NCBI GenBank assembly: GCA_963788125.1
Contig: CAWBFN010000002.1
Span: 310,001-374,000, forward strand
Reading direction: 5' to 3'
Length of the DNA: 64,000 bases
DNA from: Bog-473 sp963788125
GTDB taxonomy: Bacteria; Actinomycetota; Acidimicrobiia; Acidimicrobiales; RAAP-2
The stretch's first letter is position 1; every line of letters begins with the position of its first letter. The translations under genes were made by a program, and so were the position numbers. The notes beneath the pieces are model-generated. The model worked only from the letters and a program-made list of their open reading frames with translations. It did not search any database and was not told the DNA's origin. Below, piece by piece: positions 46,959 through 55,104 of this stretch.

Positions 46959-47542
46959 CCTCGCCCCAACTTGGCATCGAGGATGGCGCGCAACTGGGCG
47001 CGCCCACGGTGCAGCAGCACCCGCTGGTTGCCTGCGGTGATCCCCAGCACGGCGCACGCCTCGTCGTGGGAGAGCCCTTCGACATCACGCAGCAGGACGA
47101 CCCGGCGCTGGCGGGGCGGCAGGTCGTCAAGGGCGGACCGGAGGATCGGCGCCCACGTCGCGGCGTCGAGGCGGTCCTCGCTTTGGTCCGTCCACCCGTT
47201 GACGGGATCGGCCCACTGGCCCTGGGCGTCGAATCGCGTCGGGTCGACCGTGTGCAGAGTCTCCATCGGCGCGGTGGCGGGCTCCCGTGCACCGGCCGAT
47301 CGGGCGCGGTTGACCAGGATGGCGAAGAGCCACGTCTTGAACGACGAACGCCCCTCGAACCGCTCGATGCCGCGCACCAGGCCCAGCCAGGTGTCCTGGA
47401 CAGCCTCTTCGGCCACCGCCTGGCTGGGGGCGAAGGAACGGGCCAGGCGGAGCATGGGCTGCTGGTAGCGACCCACCAGGGTCACGAAGGCCGCCTCGTC
47501 GCCCTCACGCAGCCGGGCGAGCATCTCGGCATCAGCGTCCAT
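46955..47542 (-). CDS. ECF RNA polymerase sigma factor
   Basis: A 195-aa sigma-70 family ECF factor. Region 2: AFVTLVGRYQQPMLRLARSF, VQDTWLGLVRGIERFEGRSS and FKTWLFAILVNRA. Region 4: LPPRQRRVVLLRDVEGLSHDEACAVLGITAGNQRVLLHRGRAQLR. The ATG at 47542 is directly preceded by the end of a group II intron fragment, so its native promoter and ribosome site may have been displaced. Translation is coupled to the anti-sigma gene. Confidence 0.93.
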   Translation of the reverse strand: MDADAEMLARLREGDEAAFVTLVGRYQQPMLRLARSFAPSQAVAEEAVQDTWLGLVRGIERFEGRSSFKTWLFAILVNRARSAGAREPATAPMETLHTVDPTRFDAQGQWADPVNGWTDQSEDRLDAATWAPILRSALDDLPPRQRRVVLLRDVEGLSHDEACAVLGITAGNQRVLLHRGRAQLRAILDAKLGRG

Positions 47543-47545
47543 TGG

Positions 47546-47870
47546 TAGTCAGGGGCGCAGTGTCCGACAAGCGGACCTGTTTCCCCATCCCCCTTTCGAT
47601 CTGTACGTGCGGTTTTCCCGCATACAGCTCACCGACGGTCTTGTTGACATGGTTACGCAGCCTTCGGGTAACGGATGGTGCCCATGAGCTTGTGCAGGCC
47701 CTGGTCGTGGAACCAGGTGCGGGTCCACTTGTCCGCCTGGCCCGCCCGTAGGTTGCGACCACGCTGCTTGACCAGCAAGCGGTGCAGCCGCCATGCCACG
47801 TAACGGTCCATCTCGACGAACTTATAGGCCGCATTCCCGTTGCGGAAGTAGTTGCCCCATCGCCGGTGCA
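47546..47870 (-). mobile_element. 3' fragment of a group II intron
   Basis: Minus-strand remnant with the last part of the intron-encoded maturase followed by RNA domains. A domain V-like hairpin reads GAGCTGTATGCGG, GAAA loop, CCGCACGTACAGATC (47598-47630). A terminal hairpin GTCCG-CTTGT-CGGAC follows, and the element ends near ...CTGACTAC at about 47546, three bases from the sigma-factor ATG. Everything 5' of the maturase C-terminus is gone. The other edge, about 47870, abuts a truncated propeller gene. Confidence 0.75.
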
Positions 47871-47871
47871 C
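47653..47871 (-). pseudogene. ltrA: Group II intron maturase/reverse transcriptase, C-terminal remnant
   Basis: The last ~70 residues of a group II intron RT/maturase: RRWGNYFRNGNAAYKF, MDRYVAWRLHRLLVKQRGRN, WFHDQGLHKLMGTIRYP. This is the maturase/DNA-binding end. The reverse transcriptase core with YADD is absent. It cannot support mobility. Confidence 0.8.
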
Positions 47872-47876
47872 AGGGG

Positions 47877-48941
47877 CTCTTCGGAGGCCAGCCGTTCGGT
47901 GCCGGCGCCGGCGCCGACCACGCCGTCTTCGTGCAGACCGACAACACCGCCGGCAACACGGTGGTGGCCTACGCCCGGGCCGCCGACGGCGCCCTCACCT
48001 GGGAGCACACCACTCCGACCGGTGGGTTGGGCGGCGTCCTGAACGGCTCCGTCGTCGACCACCTCGCCTCCCAGGGCTCCCTCACCTACGACCGGGACCA
48101 CGCGCTGCTCTACGCGGTCAACGCCGGCAGCAACACCGTGTCGGTCTTCTCGGTCCGCGGTGACCAGCTCACGCTGCGCCAGGTGGTGGGCTCGGGCGGG
48201 GCGTTCCCGGTCAGCGTGGCCGTGCACGGCAACCTGGTCTACGTCCTCAACGCCGAGGACGGCGGGTCGGTGCAGGGCTATGCCGTCGCCTTGGGTCGCC
48301 TGGTACCGCTCCCCGGATCCGACCGGCTCCTCGGCCTCGACCCGACGGCGACGCCTCAGTACACCAACACGCCGGGCCAGGTCGCCTTCTCGCCCGACGG
48401 CTCGCAGTTGATCGTGACGACCAAGGCCAACGGCAACGACATCGACGTGTTCCGGGTCGGGCCGTGGGGGTACCTGTCGGCTTCGCCGGTTCAGAACGCG
48501 CAGCCGGGTGCGGTCCCCTTCGCCGTCTCGTTCGACCCGGCCGGCCATCTCGTGGTCGCCGAGGCCAGCGGTGCGGTGGCCACCTTCGCCCTCGACCACG
48601 ACGGCACGGTGACCCAGCTCTCCACGGTGCCTACCGGTGAGTCAGCCACCTGCTGGATCGCCCCGGCCGGGGGGTACTTCTACGCGTCGAACGCCGGGAG
48701 CGCCAACGTGAGCGCCGTGCAGGTGGCCGGGGGCGGCCAGCTCACCCTCCTCGGGACGACGGGCACCGATCCGGGGACGGTCGACGCGTCGGCCTCGTCC
48801 GACGGGCAGTTCCTCTACGTCCAGACCGGCGGCAACGGCATCGTCGACGAGTTCGGTGTGCACACCGACGGGACGCTCACCGAGATCGGCTCCGTGACCG
48901 TGCCCGGCGCGGTCGGAGGCGAAGGTATCGTCGCCTTCTAG
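47877..48941 (+). pseudogene. 5'-truncated beta-propeller (lactonase-like) protein
   Basis: Encodes ~350 residues of a 7-bladed propeller/lactonase-like protein: HAVFVQTDNTAGNTVVAYAR, LLYAVNAGSNTVSVF, GSVQGYAVA, VAFSPDGSQLIVTTKANGN, DGQFLYVQTGGNG. Its start codon and export signal are missing: homology begins right after the intron junction near 47870, and the open frame upstream runs antisense into the intron. No plausible start with a ribosome site precedes the first blade. Intact relatives have a signal peptide, so this copy is probably inactive. Confidence 0.72.
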
Positions 48942-48946
48942 CCATC

Positions 48947-48988
48947 CCCCGGCGAGTGATCCCCGGCGAGTGATCCCCGGCGAGTGAT
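48947..48988. repeat. Three 14-bp perfect tandem repeats
   Basis: Three identical copies of CCCCGGCGAGTGAT directly after the propeller gene stop and upstream of the patatin gene. Confidence 0.9.
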
Positions 48989-49075
48989 CGGCCGGCGCCG
49001 GGCGGCGCCGGCCGCGTTGGTAACGTGGCCGCGGTTCGTGGCCGCGGTTCGCGGCCATCCGGGAAGGAGGCCTAG

Positions 49076-50314
49076 GTGACGCAGGGCGGCGTCTCACCGG
49101 TCGAGGCCGTGATCGATCCGGACGCGGAGTACGGCTACGCGCGGCCACCCGCCCTGCAGGAGCGGTTCGAGCAGGCGGCCGAGGCGCTCAGGAGCGCCGA
49201 CGGGTGGTCGACCGGCGGACCGAAGGAGCTGGTGGCGGATCTGGCCCTCGAGGGCGGCGGCGTCAAGGGGATCGCCATCGTCGGTGCGGTGTCCGTACTG
49301 TCAGAAGCGGGCTACCGCTTCGCGCGCGTGGCCGGTACCAGTGCGGGGGCGATCGCGGCGACCCTGATCGCCGCCATCGCCAAGGCCGACAAGCCGATGT
49401 CCTCCCTGAAGCACTACCTCGACGGCCTTTCCTTCACCAACTTCATGCCCGAGGGGAAGATCCACCACTTCCTCGACCACCGCCTGGGCAAAGCCGGTGG
49501 CGAGCTCGCCGATGCGGCGATCCTCAGCCATCGGATGGGGTTGTACCCGGGCGCGTATCTCGCCGAATGGCTGGCGCCGATCCTGGGCGACGACCTCGGC
49601 ATCCACACCTTCGCCGACCTCAAGATCGAGCCGGAGGACGACCCGGGGATGAGCCTGCCCGACGCGCGCCGCTACCGGCTGGTGGTGCACACCTCGGACG
49701 TCACGCGGGGTGAACTGGTCCATCTCCCCTGGGACTACAACTACTACGGCCACGACCGGGACACCCAGGACGTGGTCTCCGCCGTGCGCGCCTCCATGTC
49801 GATCCCCTTCTTCTTCGAGCCGGTGACGTTCGAGGCCCTCGCCGCCGACGTGGACGTACCCCGGCCCGGGGGTGGCGTCGTCCGCACCCACTACGAGGCC
49901 GGGACCGTCACGTGGGTGGACGGCGGGATGTTGCGGAACTTCCCGATCGACGCCTTCGAGCGGATCGACGGAGCCCCGCCCCGCTGGCCCACCATCGGCA
50001 TCAAGCTCTCGAGCCTCCAGACGTCGTTCGGCGCGAGCGAGGCGGCCACGACGACGTACCGCTTGGCCCGAGCCTGCCTCGGGACCATGATGAACGAGTG
50101 GGACGCCTACAACGTCAACCAGTCGACCGCGGCACGCACCATCTTCGTGAACAACGCCGGCCTCACCGCCACCGACTTCGACCTCACCGCGGCGCAGCAG
50201 AACGAGCTGTTCCTCAACGGGGTCACGGCGGCGACGGCGTTCGTGATCGAGATGGGCGCGCGCGGCCACGTGCCGCGCACCGCGCAGGAGGCAATGGCGG
50301 CGACGTCAGCGTGA
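49076..50314 (+). CDS. Patatin-like phospholipase
   Basis: A 412-aa patatin-family lipid acyl hydrolase. Oxyanion motif LEGGGVKG near residue 60, nucleophile elbow GTSAGA near 83, and catalytic Asp in VDGGMLRNFP near 283, so the Ser-Asp dyad is complete. GTG at 49076 has AAGGAGG about 8 nt upstream. No signal peptide or transmembrane helix, so cytoplasmic or peripherally membrane-bound. It likely hydrolyses phospholipid or lipid esters. The following 165-aa gene starts 21 bp later. Confidence 0.93.
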   Translation: MTQGGVSPVEAVIDPDAEYGYARPPALQERFEQAAEALRSADGWSTGGPKELVADLALEGGGVKGIAIVGAVSVLSEAGYRFARVAGTSAGAIAATLIAAIAKADKPMSSLKHYLDGLSFTNFMPEGKIHHFLDHRLGKAGGELADAAILSHRMGLYPGAYLAEWLAPILGDDLGIHTFADLKIEPEDDPGMSLPDARRYRLVVHTSDVTRGELVHLPWDYNYYGHDRDTQDVVSAVRASMSIPFFFEPVTFEALAADVDVPRPGGGVVRTHYEAGTVTWVDGGMLRNFPIDAFERIDGAPPRWPTIGIKLSSLQTSFGASEAATTTYRLARACLGTMMNEWDAYNVNQSTAARTIFVNNAGLTATDFDLTAAQQNELFLNGVTAATAFVIEMGARGHVPRTAQEAMAATSA

Positions 50315-50335
50315 CGTCGGTGGAAAAAAGGAGCC

Positions 50336-50833
50336 ATGATGTTCAAGAAACTGCACCACAAGCTGGACGAGGACGATGCGGCGCTGACCGTGCTCGGCGT
50401 GCCCGACGATCTCGAGCAGTTCTGGTCGGCGGATGAGGTCAGCGGGAGCCTCGGCGATGTGGGACAGCGGGTACGTGACATGGCCGGCGGCAGCGACACC
50501 GAGCTGGTGTCGATGTACAGCGTCTATCCCGGTCCGGGCGGACCGCTCGAGTTCCTCGCCGTCGAGCTCTTGCCGCTCCGTCAGGCCATCCAACGGCTCA
50601 ATCAGATACACGGCGGGGAGGACGCGCCGGCGGAGCTGAGCGTGCTCGAAAGCTCCGACGACATGGAGGACGCCGAGGGAGGAACGAGCCCGGCCTTCGC
50701 CCACCTGCGCGAGGCGGTGCACCGCCTCTTCAACCGGGCCGAAGGCCAGCCGTTGACCGTGCTCGGCCTGCTCTCCCACCCCCGCCGGCATGCGCCCCCC
50801 GAGACCCCGCCCGAGACGCCGCCGACGGGTTGA
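50336..50833 (+). CDS. Hypothetical acidic protein
   Basis: A 165-aa protein, acidic overall, ending in repeated PPETPPETPP. AAAAGGAGC precedes the ATG (a second ATG follows at once). No family recognised and no membrane segment. Likely co-transcribed with the patatin gene. Confidence 0.6.
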   Translation: MMFKKLHHKLDEDDAALTVLGVPDDLEQFWSADEVSGSLGDVGQRVRDMAGGSDTELVSMYSVYPGPGGPLEFLAVELLPLRQAIQRLNQIHGGEDAPAELSVLESSDDMEDAEGGTSPAFAHLREAVHRLFNRAEGQPLTVLGLLSHPRRHAPPETPPETPPTG

Positions 50834-50836
50834 CGT

Positions 50837-51337
50837 TCAGCCGGAGGCGATGAAGTCGGGCAGGGTGGACGCCTCGGCCTGTAGGTAGGACCGCAGCCCG
50901 GACACGATCGCCTGTTCGGCGGCGCGGCCGACCAGAAAGGCGCGCACCTCGAGGTCGCCCTCAATGGTGATCACCGTCTCCGCGGGACTTGCCTCGGCGT
51001 CGGTGAAGCGGAAGGTGCCGCTGCTGGTCAGCCGGTCGGCGTAGTGGTCGGGTAGGACCGTGAACCTCGCACCGCGCTGCTCCTTGTCGATGTCGGTTCG
51101 GGTCACCCAGGTCAGCTTGGCCGGATCGACGACGGCACGCACGGCCGAGGAGAGGTTGCCGGTGAACCGGTAGCGGACCTCAATGTGCACATGCGATCCG
51201 CTCTCGTCGTGCCCGACGACCTCGACGATGGAGATGTCGTCGCGCTGCGCACGACCCTCGTAGAAGGCGGGGTTCCCGTAGGCGGCGACGGCGTCGTCGG
51301 GTGCCACCGCCACGCTCTGGCCCACGGTGAACTTCAT
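50837..51337 (-). CDS. DUF2505 (SRPBCC-like) protein
   Basis: A 166-aa actinobacterial DUF2505 protein with a START-like helix-grip fold: FTVGQSVAVAPDDAVAAYGN, HVHIEVRYRFTGNLSSAV, AVVDPAKLTWVTRTDIDK and ITIEGDLEVRAFLVG. It probably binds a hydrophobic ligand. Convergent with the 165-aa gene. The region just upstream of its ATG carries a 17-bp tandem repeat. Confidence 0.85.
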   Translation of the reverse strand: MKFTVGQSVAVAPDDAVAAYGNPAFYEGRAQRDDISIVEVVGHDESGSHVHIEVRYRFTGNLSSAVRAVVDPAKLTWVTRTDIDKEQRGARFTVLPDHYADRLTSSGTFRFTDAEASPAETVITIEGDLEVRAFLVGRAAEQAIVSGLRSYLQAEASTLPDFIASG

Positions 51338-51339
51338 CC

Positions 51340-51386
51340 GGGCAGTCTCACGATCCGTGCAGTATCACGATCCGGGCAGTCTCACG
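51340..51386. repeat. 17-bp tandem repeat (2.8 copies) before DUF2505 gene
   Basis: Copies at 51340-51356, 51357-51373 and partial 51374-51386 of GGGCAGTCTCACGATCC, with 2 changes in the middle copy. The array fills the spacer and reaches the stop codon of the upstream F420-type gene. Confidence 0.85.
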
Positions 51387-51864
51387 CCGTCGGGCGCAGT
51401 TTGCGGTGGTCCCAACTGACCGTCCGCTCCGTGTGCATCTTGACGGCCACGCGCTTGTGGAGCATGGCCGCCACGGCGTCGCGCTGGTCGTCGGAGTAGG
51501 GGCCGACGTAGCGTTCGTACACGCTGACACCGAGGGTCCAGAAGCGCTCGGGGTCCTCGACCACCTCGGCCCGGCCCACCAACTCCACGCCGCGCAGCTC
51601 GTCGTAGCTCTCGCCCGCTTCGAACAGCAGGGTCAGGCGGGGATCCCGCCGCAGGTTCTGCACCTTCTGCGATTTGGCCTTGGTCTCGACGGCCACACAC
51701 CCCTCGAGGAAGCCGAACCACATGGCGACGGCGTGAATGGACCCGTCGGGACCGAGCGAGCACATCGTCATGGTCCGACTCTCGATCAGGAATGCATCGA
51801 CCTCTTCGGGCGTCATGTGGATGAGCGCTCGCTGGTTCACCCCATGGCCCATGCCCTCTGTCAT
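51382..51864 (-). CDS. F420-dependent pyridoxamine-5'-phosphate oxidase-like protein
   Basis: A 160-aa split-barrel flavin/deazaflavin-binding protein. HMTPEEVDAFLIESRTMTMCSLGPDGSIHAVAMWF is the family start (shortened here: MTMCSLGPDGS), and AKSQKVQNLRRDPRLTLLFE follows. The group reduces small substrates with F420H2. ATG at 51864 has a GGAGGTGG site. Fits other F420-type genes in the window. Confidence 0.88.
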   Translation of the reverse strand: MTEGMGHGVNQRALIHMTPEEVDAFLIESRTMTMCSLGPDGSIHAVAMWFGFLEGCVAVETKAKSQKVQNLRRDPRLTLLFEAGESYDELRGVELVGRAEVVEDPERFWTLGVSVYERYVGPYSDDQRDAVAAMLHKRVAVKMHTERTVSWDHRKLRPTA

Positions 51865-51991
51865 CTGCCACCTCCGTCGAAGAGGGTAACGCCCCGGCGG
51901 GCGCAGCATCGGGAAGAGTTCATCTCCAAGACACTTCCCCGTTGCACTGGTTTCGCCAGCCGTTCATCTGCGCTGCCTACGGTGAGTGCCG

Positions 51992-52270
51992 ATGGCACTG
52001 GAACACGAAGACACCCACCCCTCCCGGATGGATCGTGACGGGGGGCGCCATCACGGCCGGCTTCCGCTGGCCGAGGTCGTGCCCATCCGACCCGAGTCCG
52101 GCCCGCCCGGCCCCGGGGGGCGCATGGTTTCCAAGATCGCGCAGGTGATCGCCTCCCTGCGTGATCAGGCGACGTCGGGGGACGCCCGCCCCGGCTCCCC
52201 GTCGTCGCCTGGCCCCTCCCCGCGTCTCCGCCTGCTCTCCACCGCAGTCTCGCCTGACGACGCAGCCTGA
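51992..52270 (+). CDS. Hypothetical small protein upstream of response regulator
   Basis: A 92-aa frame ending 2 bp before the response regulator start. Pro/Ser/Gly-rich C-terminus, no recognised domain. The tight spacing is the only strong argument for reality. Confidence 0.35.
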   Translation: MALEHEDTHPSRMDRDGGRHHGRLPLAEVVPIRPESGPPGPGGRMVSKIAQVIASLRDQATSGDARPGSPSSPGPSPRLRLLSTAVSPDDAA

Positions 52271-52272
52271 CC

Positions 52273-53010
52273 ATGGCTGCAACGGCGTTCAACGGCCGGC
52301 AGCCGACCGCTCCCACTCTCCGTGACAACCGGCCCCTCGTGCTGGTGGTCGACGACGAGGAGTCCTATCGACAGGCCCTGGCCTCGGGCCTGGCGCGCGA
52401 GGGGTTCGCCGTCGAGATCGCCGGCGACGGTCACGAGGCGCTGCGCCTCTTCCACCGGGTCCACCCCGACCTGGTGCTGCTCGACGTCATGCTGCCCGAC
52501 CAGTCCGGCATAGAGCTCTGCCAGCAGATGCGGGCGCTCAAGCCGGTACCGATCATCATGGTCACGGCGCGGGACTCGGAGGTCGACGTAGTCCTGGGCC
52601 TGGAGCTCGGGGCCAGCGACTACGTGCCCAAGCCCTTCCGTCTACGCGAGCTGGTGGCGCGCATGCGCGCCGTGTTGCGCCGTGGCGTCACGGTGGCCGA
52701 GCACCACGAGGAGATACTCCACGTCGGTCCCGTCCGCCTCGATGCCGGACGACGCGAGGTGGCGGTCGACGAGGTGCCGGTCGAGCTGTCGCGCAAGGAG
52801 TTCGACCTCCTCTCCCTCCTCATGTCCCACAGCGGCCAGGTCGTCACCCGGGACGGCTGCATCGACCGGTTGTGGTGGGACCAGGAGCTGACCGACACCC
52901 GGACACTGGACACGCACATCAAGCGGCTCCGCCGGAAGATAGAACCGGATCCGGCCAATCCCCGCCATCTGGTCACCGTGCGGGGTGTGGGGTTCCGCTT
53001 CGAGGCCTGA
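52273..53010 (+). CDS. OmpR/PhoB-family response regulator (RegX3-like)
   Basis: A 245-aa regulator. Receiver: acidic pair VVDDEE, phospho-acceptor Asp in LLDVMLP near residue 75, Thr in MVTARDS, Lys in VPKPF. Output: winged helix with RKEFDLLSLLMSHSGQVVTRD and TLDTHIKRLRRKIEPDP...VRGVGFRF. This is the PhoB/RegX3/PhoP group, and it lies upstream of the pst genes, so it is a candidate phosphate regulator. No histidine kinase gene is adjacent, unlike the usual PhoR/SenX3 arrangement. It carries a ~20-aa N-terminal extension. Confidence 0.92.
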   Translation: MAATAFNGRQPTAPTLRDNRPLVLVVDDEESYRQALASGLAREGFAVEIAGDGHEALRLFHRVHPDLVLLDVMLPDQSGIELCQQMRALKPVPIIMVTARDSEVDVVLGLELGASDYVPKPFRLRELVARMRAVLRRGVTVAEHHEEILHVGPVRLDAGRREVAVDEVPVELSRKEFDLLSLLMSHSGQVVTRDGCIDRLWWDQELTDTRTLDTHIKRLRRKIEPDPANPRHLVTVRGVGFRFEA

Positions 53011-53044
53011 GCGGGAGGGCGGCCTCGGGACCTACATTGGCCCG

Positions 53045-53506
53045 ATGCGCAAAGGTGACGTGGTCCCCGATTTCGAGCTGCCCGACCAGGACGGCACGCC
53101 CCGCCGGCTGAGCGAGCTGCTGGCCGCCGGCCCGGTGGTCCTCTTCTTCTACCCGGCGGCCATGACCCCCGGCTGCACCAAGGAGAGCTGTCACTTCCGC
53201 GACCTGGGGGCCGAGTTCGCCGCCGTGGGGGCCCAGCGGGTCGGCATCAGCGCAGACCCCGTCGACAAGCAGAAGCGGTTCGACGAGAAGGAGTCACTCG
53301 GCTACCCGTTGCTGTCTGACTCCGACCGCACCGTGGCCAGGCAGCTGGGGGCGCGCCGGGCCGGCCCGAGCTTCCTGCCCAACAAGCGCATCACCTTCGT
53401 CATCGACACCGACCGCACGCTGCTCGACGTCATCCACACCGAGATCTCCATGGGTGCCCACGCCGACCGGGCCCTGAAGGTGCTCGCGGCGCGACCGGCC
53501 GCCTGA
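53045..53506 (+). CDS. bcp: Peroxiredoxin (Bcp type)
   Basis: A 153-aa thioredoxin-dependent peroxide reductase. The active-site motif PAAMTPGCTKESC holds the peroxidatic Cys near residue 42 and the resolving Cys five residues later, as in the Bcp group. DFELPDQDGTPRRLSELL is the family start. ATG at 53045 chosen by homology. Reduces hydroperoxides. Confidence 0.92.
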   Translation: MRKGDVVPDFELPDQDGTPRRLSELLAAGPVVLFFYPAAMTPGCTKESCHFRDLGAEFAAVGAQRVGISADPVDKQKRFDEKESLGYPLLSDSDRTVARQLGARRAGPSFLPNKRITFVIDTDRTLLDVIHTEISMGAHADRALKVLAARPAA

Positions 53507-53627
53507 GGGACACCTCACCCCGATCACACCGATCACCCCGGCCGGGTGACGCCGGGCCTGGGCTGTGTACGCCGCCGGGCAGGCGGAAAGTTCAGGTGAA
53601 CCCCCAGTTTCACAATGATTCATCCCC
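53507..53627. other. Non-coding spacer upstream of the pst promoter
   Basis: Part of the 248-bp gap before pstS. It includes GTTCAGGTGAACC-like sequence near 53590 that could be an additional half-site of the phosphate regulator. Nothing else recognised. Confidence 0.4.
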
Positions 53628-53692
53628 ACGACACCCGAAGTTTGCCTTCTGGTTGTTTGCCGTTCAGGTTGCCCAGTTAGGAATGTGCCGAC
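53628..53692 (+). promoter_or_regulatory. pst promoter with PhoB/PhoP-type boxes
   Basis: Contains GAAGTTTGCC (53637-53646), GTTTGCC (53655-53661) and GTTCAGG (53662-53668), then a -10-like TAGGAAT (53678-53684). The AGTTTGCC and GTTCAG elements lie 23 bp apart, close to two 11-bp PHO-box periods. There is no consensus -35, as expected of an activator-dependent promoter. An ungapped 65-bp match to 58006-58070 supports functional importance. Confidence 0.65.
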
Positions 53693-53754
53693 GCAATAGA
53701 CCGCGCCCCTGAGCTCGGTGGTAGTAGGGATTCGCGCCTACGAGAGGAGCAGCA

Positions 53755-55083
53755 GTGTTCAGACAAGTCACCCCAGAGGTAGCGGATGCCGCTCCCGGTC
53801 GAACCGGGAAGACGCGGTGGGTCGTCGTCACCTTGGTCGTGGCCGGGGGCCTCATCGCCGCCGCATGCGGATCGAGCAGCCCGACGAAGCACGCGTCCAA
53901 CACCACGACGACGGAGAAGAAGTCGAGCAGCACCAGCAGCACCACCTCGACCACCGCCGCGCCGGCCGCGGCCACCACCACCACCGCGGCCAAGGCGGCC
54001 ACGGTGACCCCGACCACGGCCAAGGCGGCCACGGTGACCCCGACCACGGCCAAGCCCGTCACGACAACCACCGCCGCCGCAGCCTCCTCCAACACTGCGC
54101 TCGGGGGGGCCAACGACTTCGTCACGCCGGCCGCCTCGCTGACCGGTGCCGGCTCCACCTTCGACCAGCCGCTGTTCGCCCGCCAGTTCTACGACTACAA
54201 CAAGGCCAACTCCAAGGTGTCGGTCAACTACGCGTCGGTCGGGTCCGGCACCGGTGAAACCGACATCCTGGCGGGCAGCGTCGCGTTCGGGGCGTCCGAC
54301 GTGCCCGAGCCGGCCGGCACCACCGGCACCGGCGGCGCCATCCTCCAGATCCCCGTCGTCCTGGGCGGCATCGCCATGGCCTACAACGAGCCCTGCCTCG
54401 GGGCCCACACCCAGCTGACGGGAACCCAGATCACCCAGATGTTCGCCGGCAAGATCACCGACTGGCACACCATCGACTCCAGCTGCGCCACCGGCTCCAA
54501 CGTGGTGCCCGTGCACCGGGCCGACTCGAGCGGCACCACCAACGCCTTCACCCACTACATGACCGCGGTGGACCCGACGGACTGGCCAGCGGCCAACGCC
54601 GGCAAGACGTCGTCGGGATGGGTCGGCGGCCTGGGCGGGAACGGCAACGCCGGCGTGGCCGGTGACGTCGCCGACACCCCGGGGGCCATCGGCTACGTCG
54701 AACTGGCCTACGCCCTGCAGTCGGGCCTGAACTACGCCGCCGTCCAGAACGCGGCGGGACAGTACGTGGTGCCCAACGAGGGCTCGGTGGCCGCGGACGC
54801 GGCGGACTTCCCCAACGTCACGCCCACCAACTACCTGATCGTCAACGGTACCGGTGCCGGCTCCTACCCGATCTCGACCTACAGCTGGGTGATCGCGTAC
54901 CAGAAGCAGGCCAACACGAACAACGGGATCGCCCTGGGCAAGATGCTCCACTGGATGGCCACCACCGGCCAGAGTGACGCTGCGGCCATCGGCTACGTGC
55001 CGCTGCCGGCGGGCATTCAGGCGCTGGCCACCTCGACCATCATGCAGATGCAGAACTCCAGCGGCGCACCGCTCTTCAGCTGA
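53755..55083 (+). CDS. pstS: Phosphate ABC transporter substrate-binding lipoprotein PstS
   Basis: Lipid-anchored phosphate receptor, 442 aa. Signal with lipobox LIAAAC, then a Thr/Ala/Ser-rich linker to about residue 120 that contains a 30-bp DNA duplication (residues with AKAATVTPTT twice). The binding domain has GAGSTFDQPLF, GSGTGETDI and ADSSGTTNAFTHY, the loops that ligate phosphate in PstS. GTG at 53755 follows GAGAGGAGCAG. First gene of pstSCAB. Confidence 0.95.
   Translation: MFRQVTPEVADAAPGRTGKTRWVVVTLVVAGGLIAAACGSSSPTKHASNTTTTEKKSSSTSSTTSTTAAPAAATTTTAAKAATVTPTTAKAATVTPTTAKPVTTTTAAAASSNTALGGANDFVTPAASLTGAGSTFDQPLFARQFYDYNKANSKVSVNYASVGSGTGETDILAGSVAFGASDVPEPAGTTGTGGAILQIPVVLGGIAMAYNEPCLGAHTQLTGTQITQMFAGKITDWHTIDSSCATGSNVVPVHRADSSGTTNAFTHYMTAVDPTDWPAANAGKTSSGWVGGLGGNGNAGVAGDVADTPGAIGYVELAYALQSGLNYAAVQNAAGQYVVPNEGSVAADAADFPNVTPTNYLIVNGTGAGSYPISTYSWVIAYQKQANTNNGIALGKMLHWMATTGQSDAAAIGYVPLPAGIQALATSTIMQMQNSSGAPLFS
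53988..54047 (+). repeat. Two perfect 30-bp repeats in pstS linker
   Basis: Two adjacent identical 30-bp units starting GGCCAAGGCGGCCACGGTGA encode the doubled AKAATVTPTT linker of PstS. Copy number can change in frame and would only lengthen the linker. Confidence 0.9.
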
Positions 55084-55104
55084 CCTGCGAGAGCGGAGCA
55101 CACG

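Noticed and set aside
47793..47876. Use of an ATG in the intron region as start of the propeller gene
   Set aside because: The peptide would be translated antisense through the maturase remnant and has no signal sequence or ribosome site.
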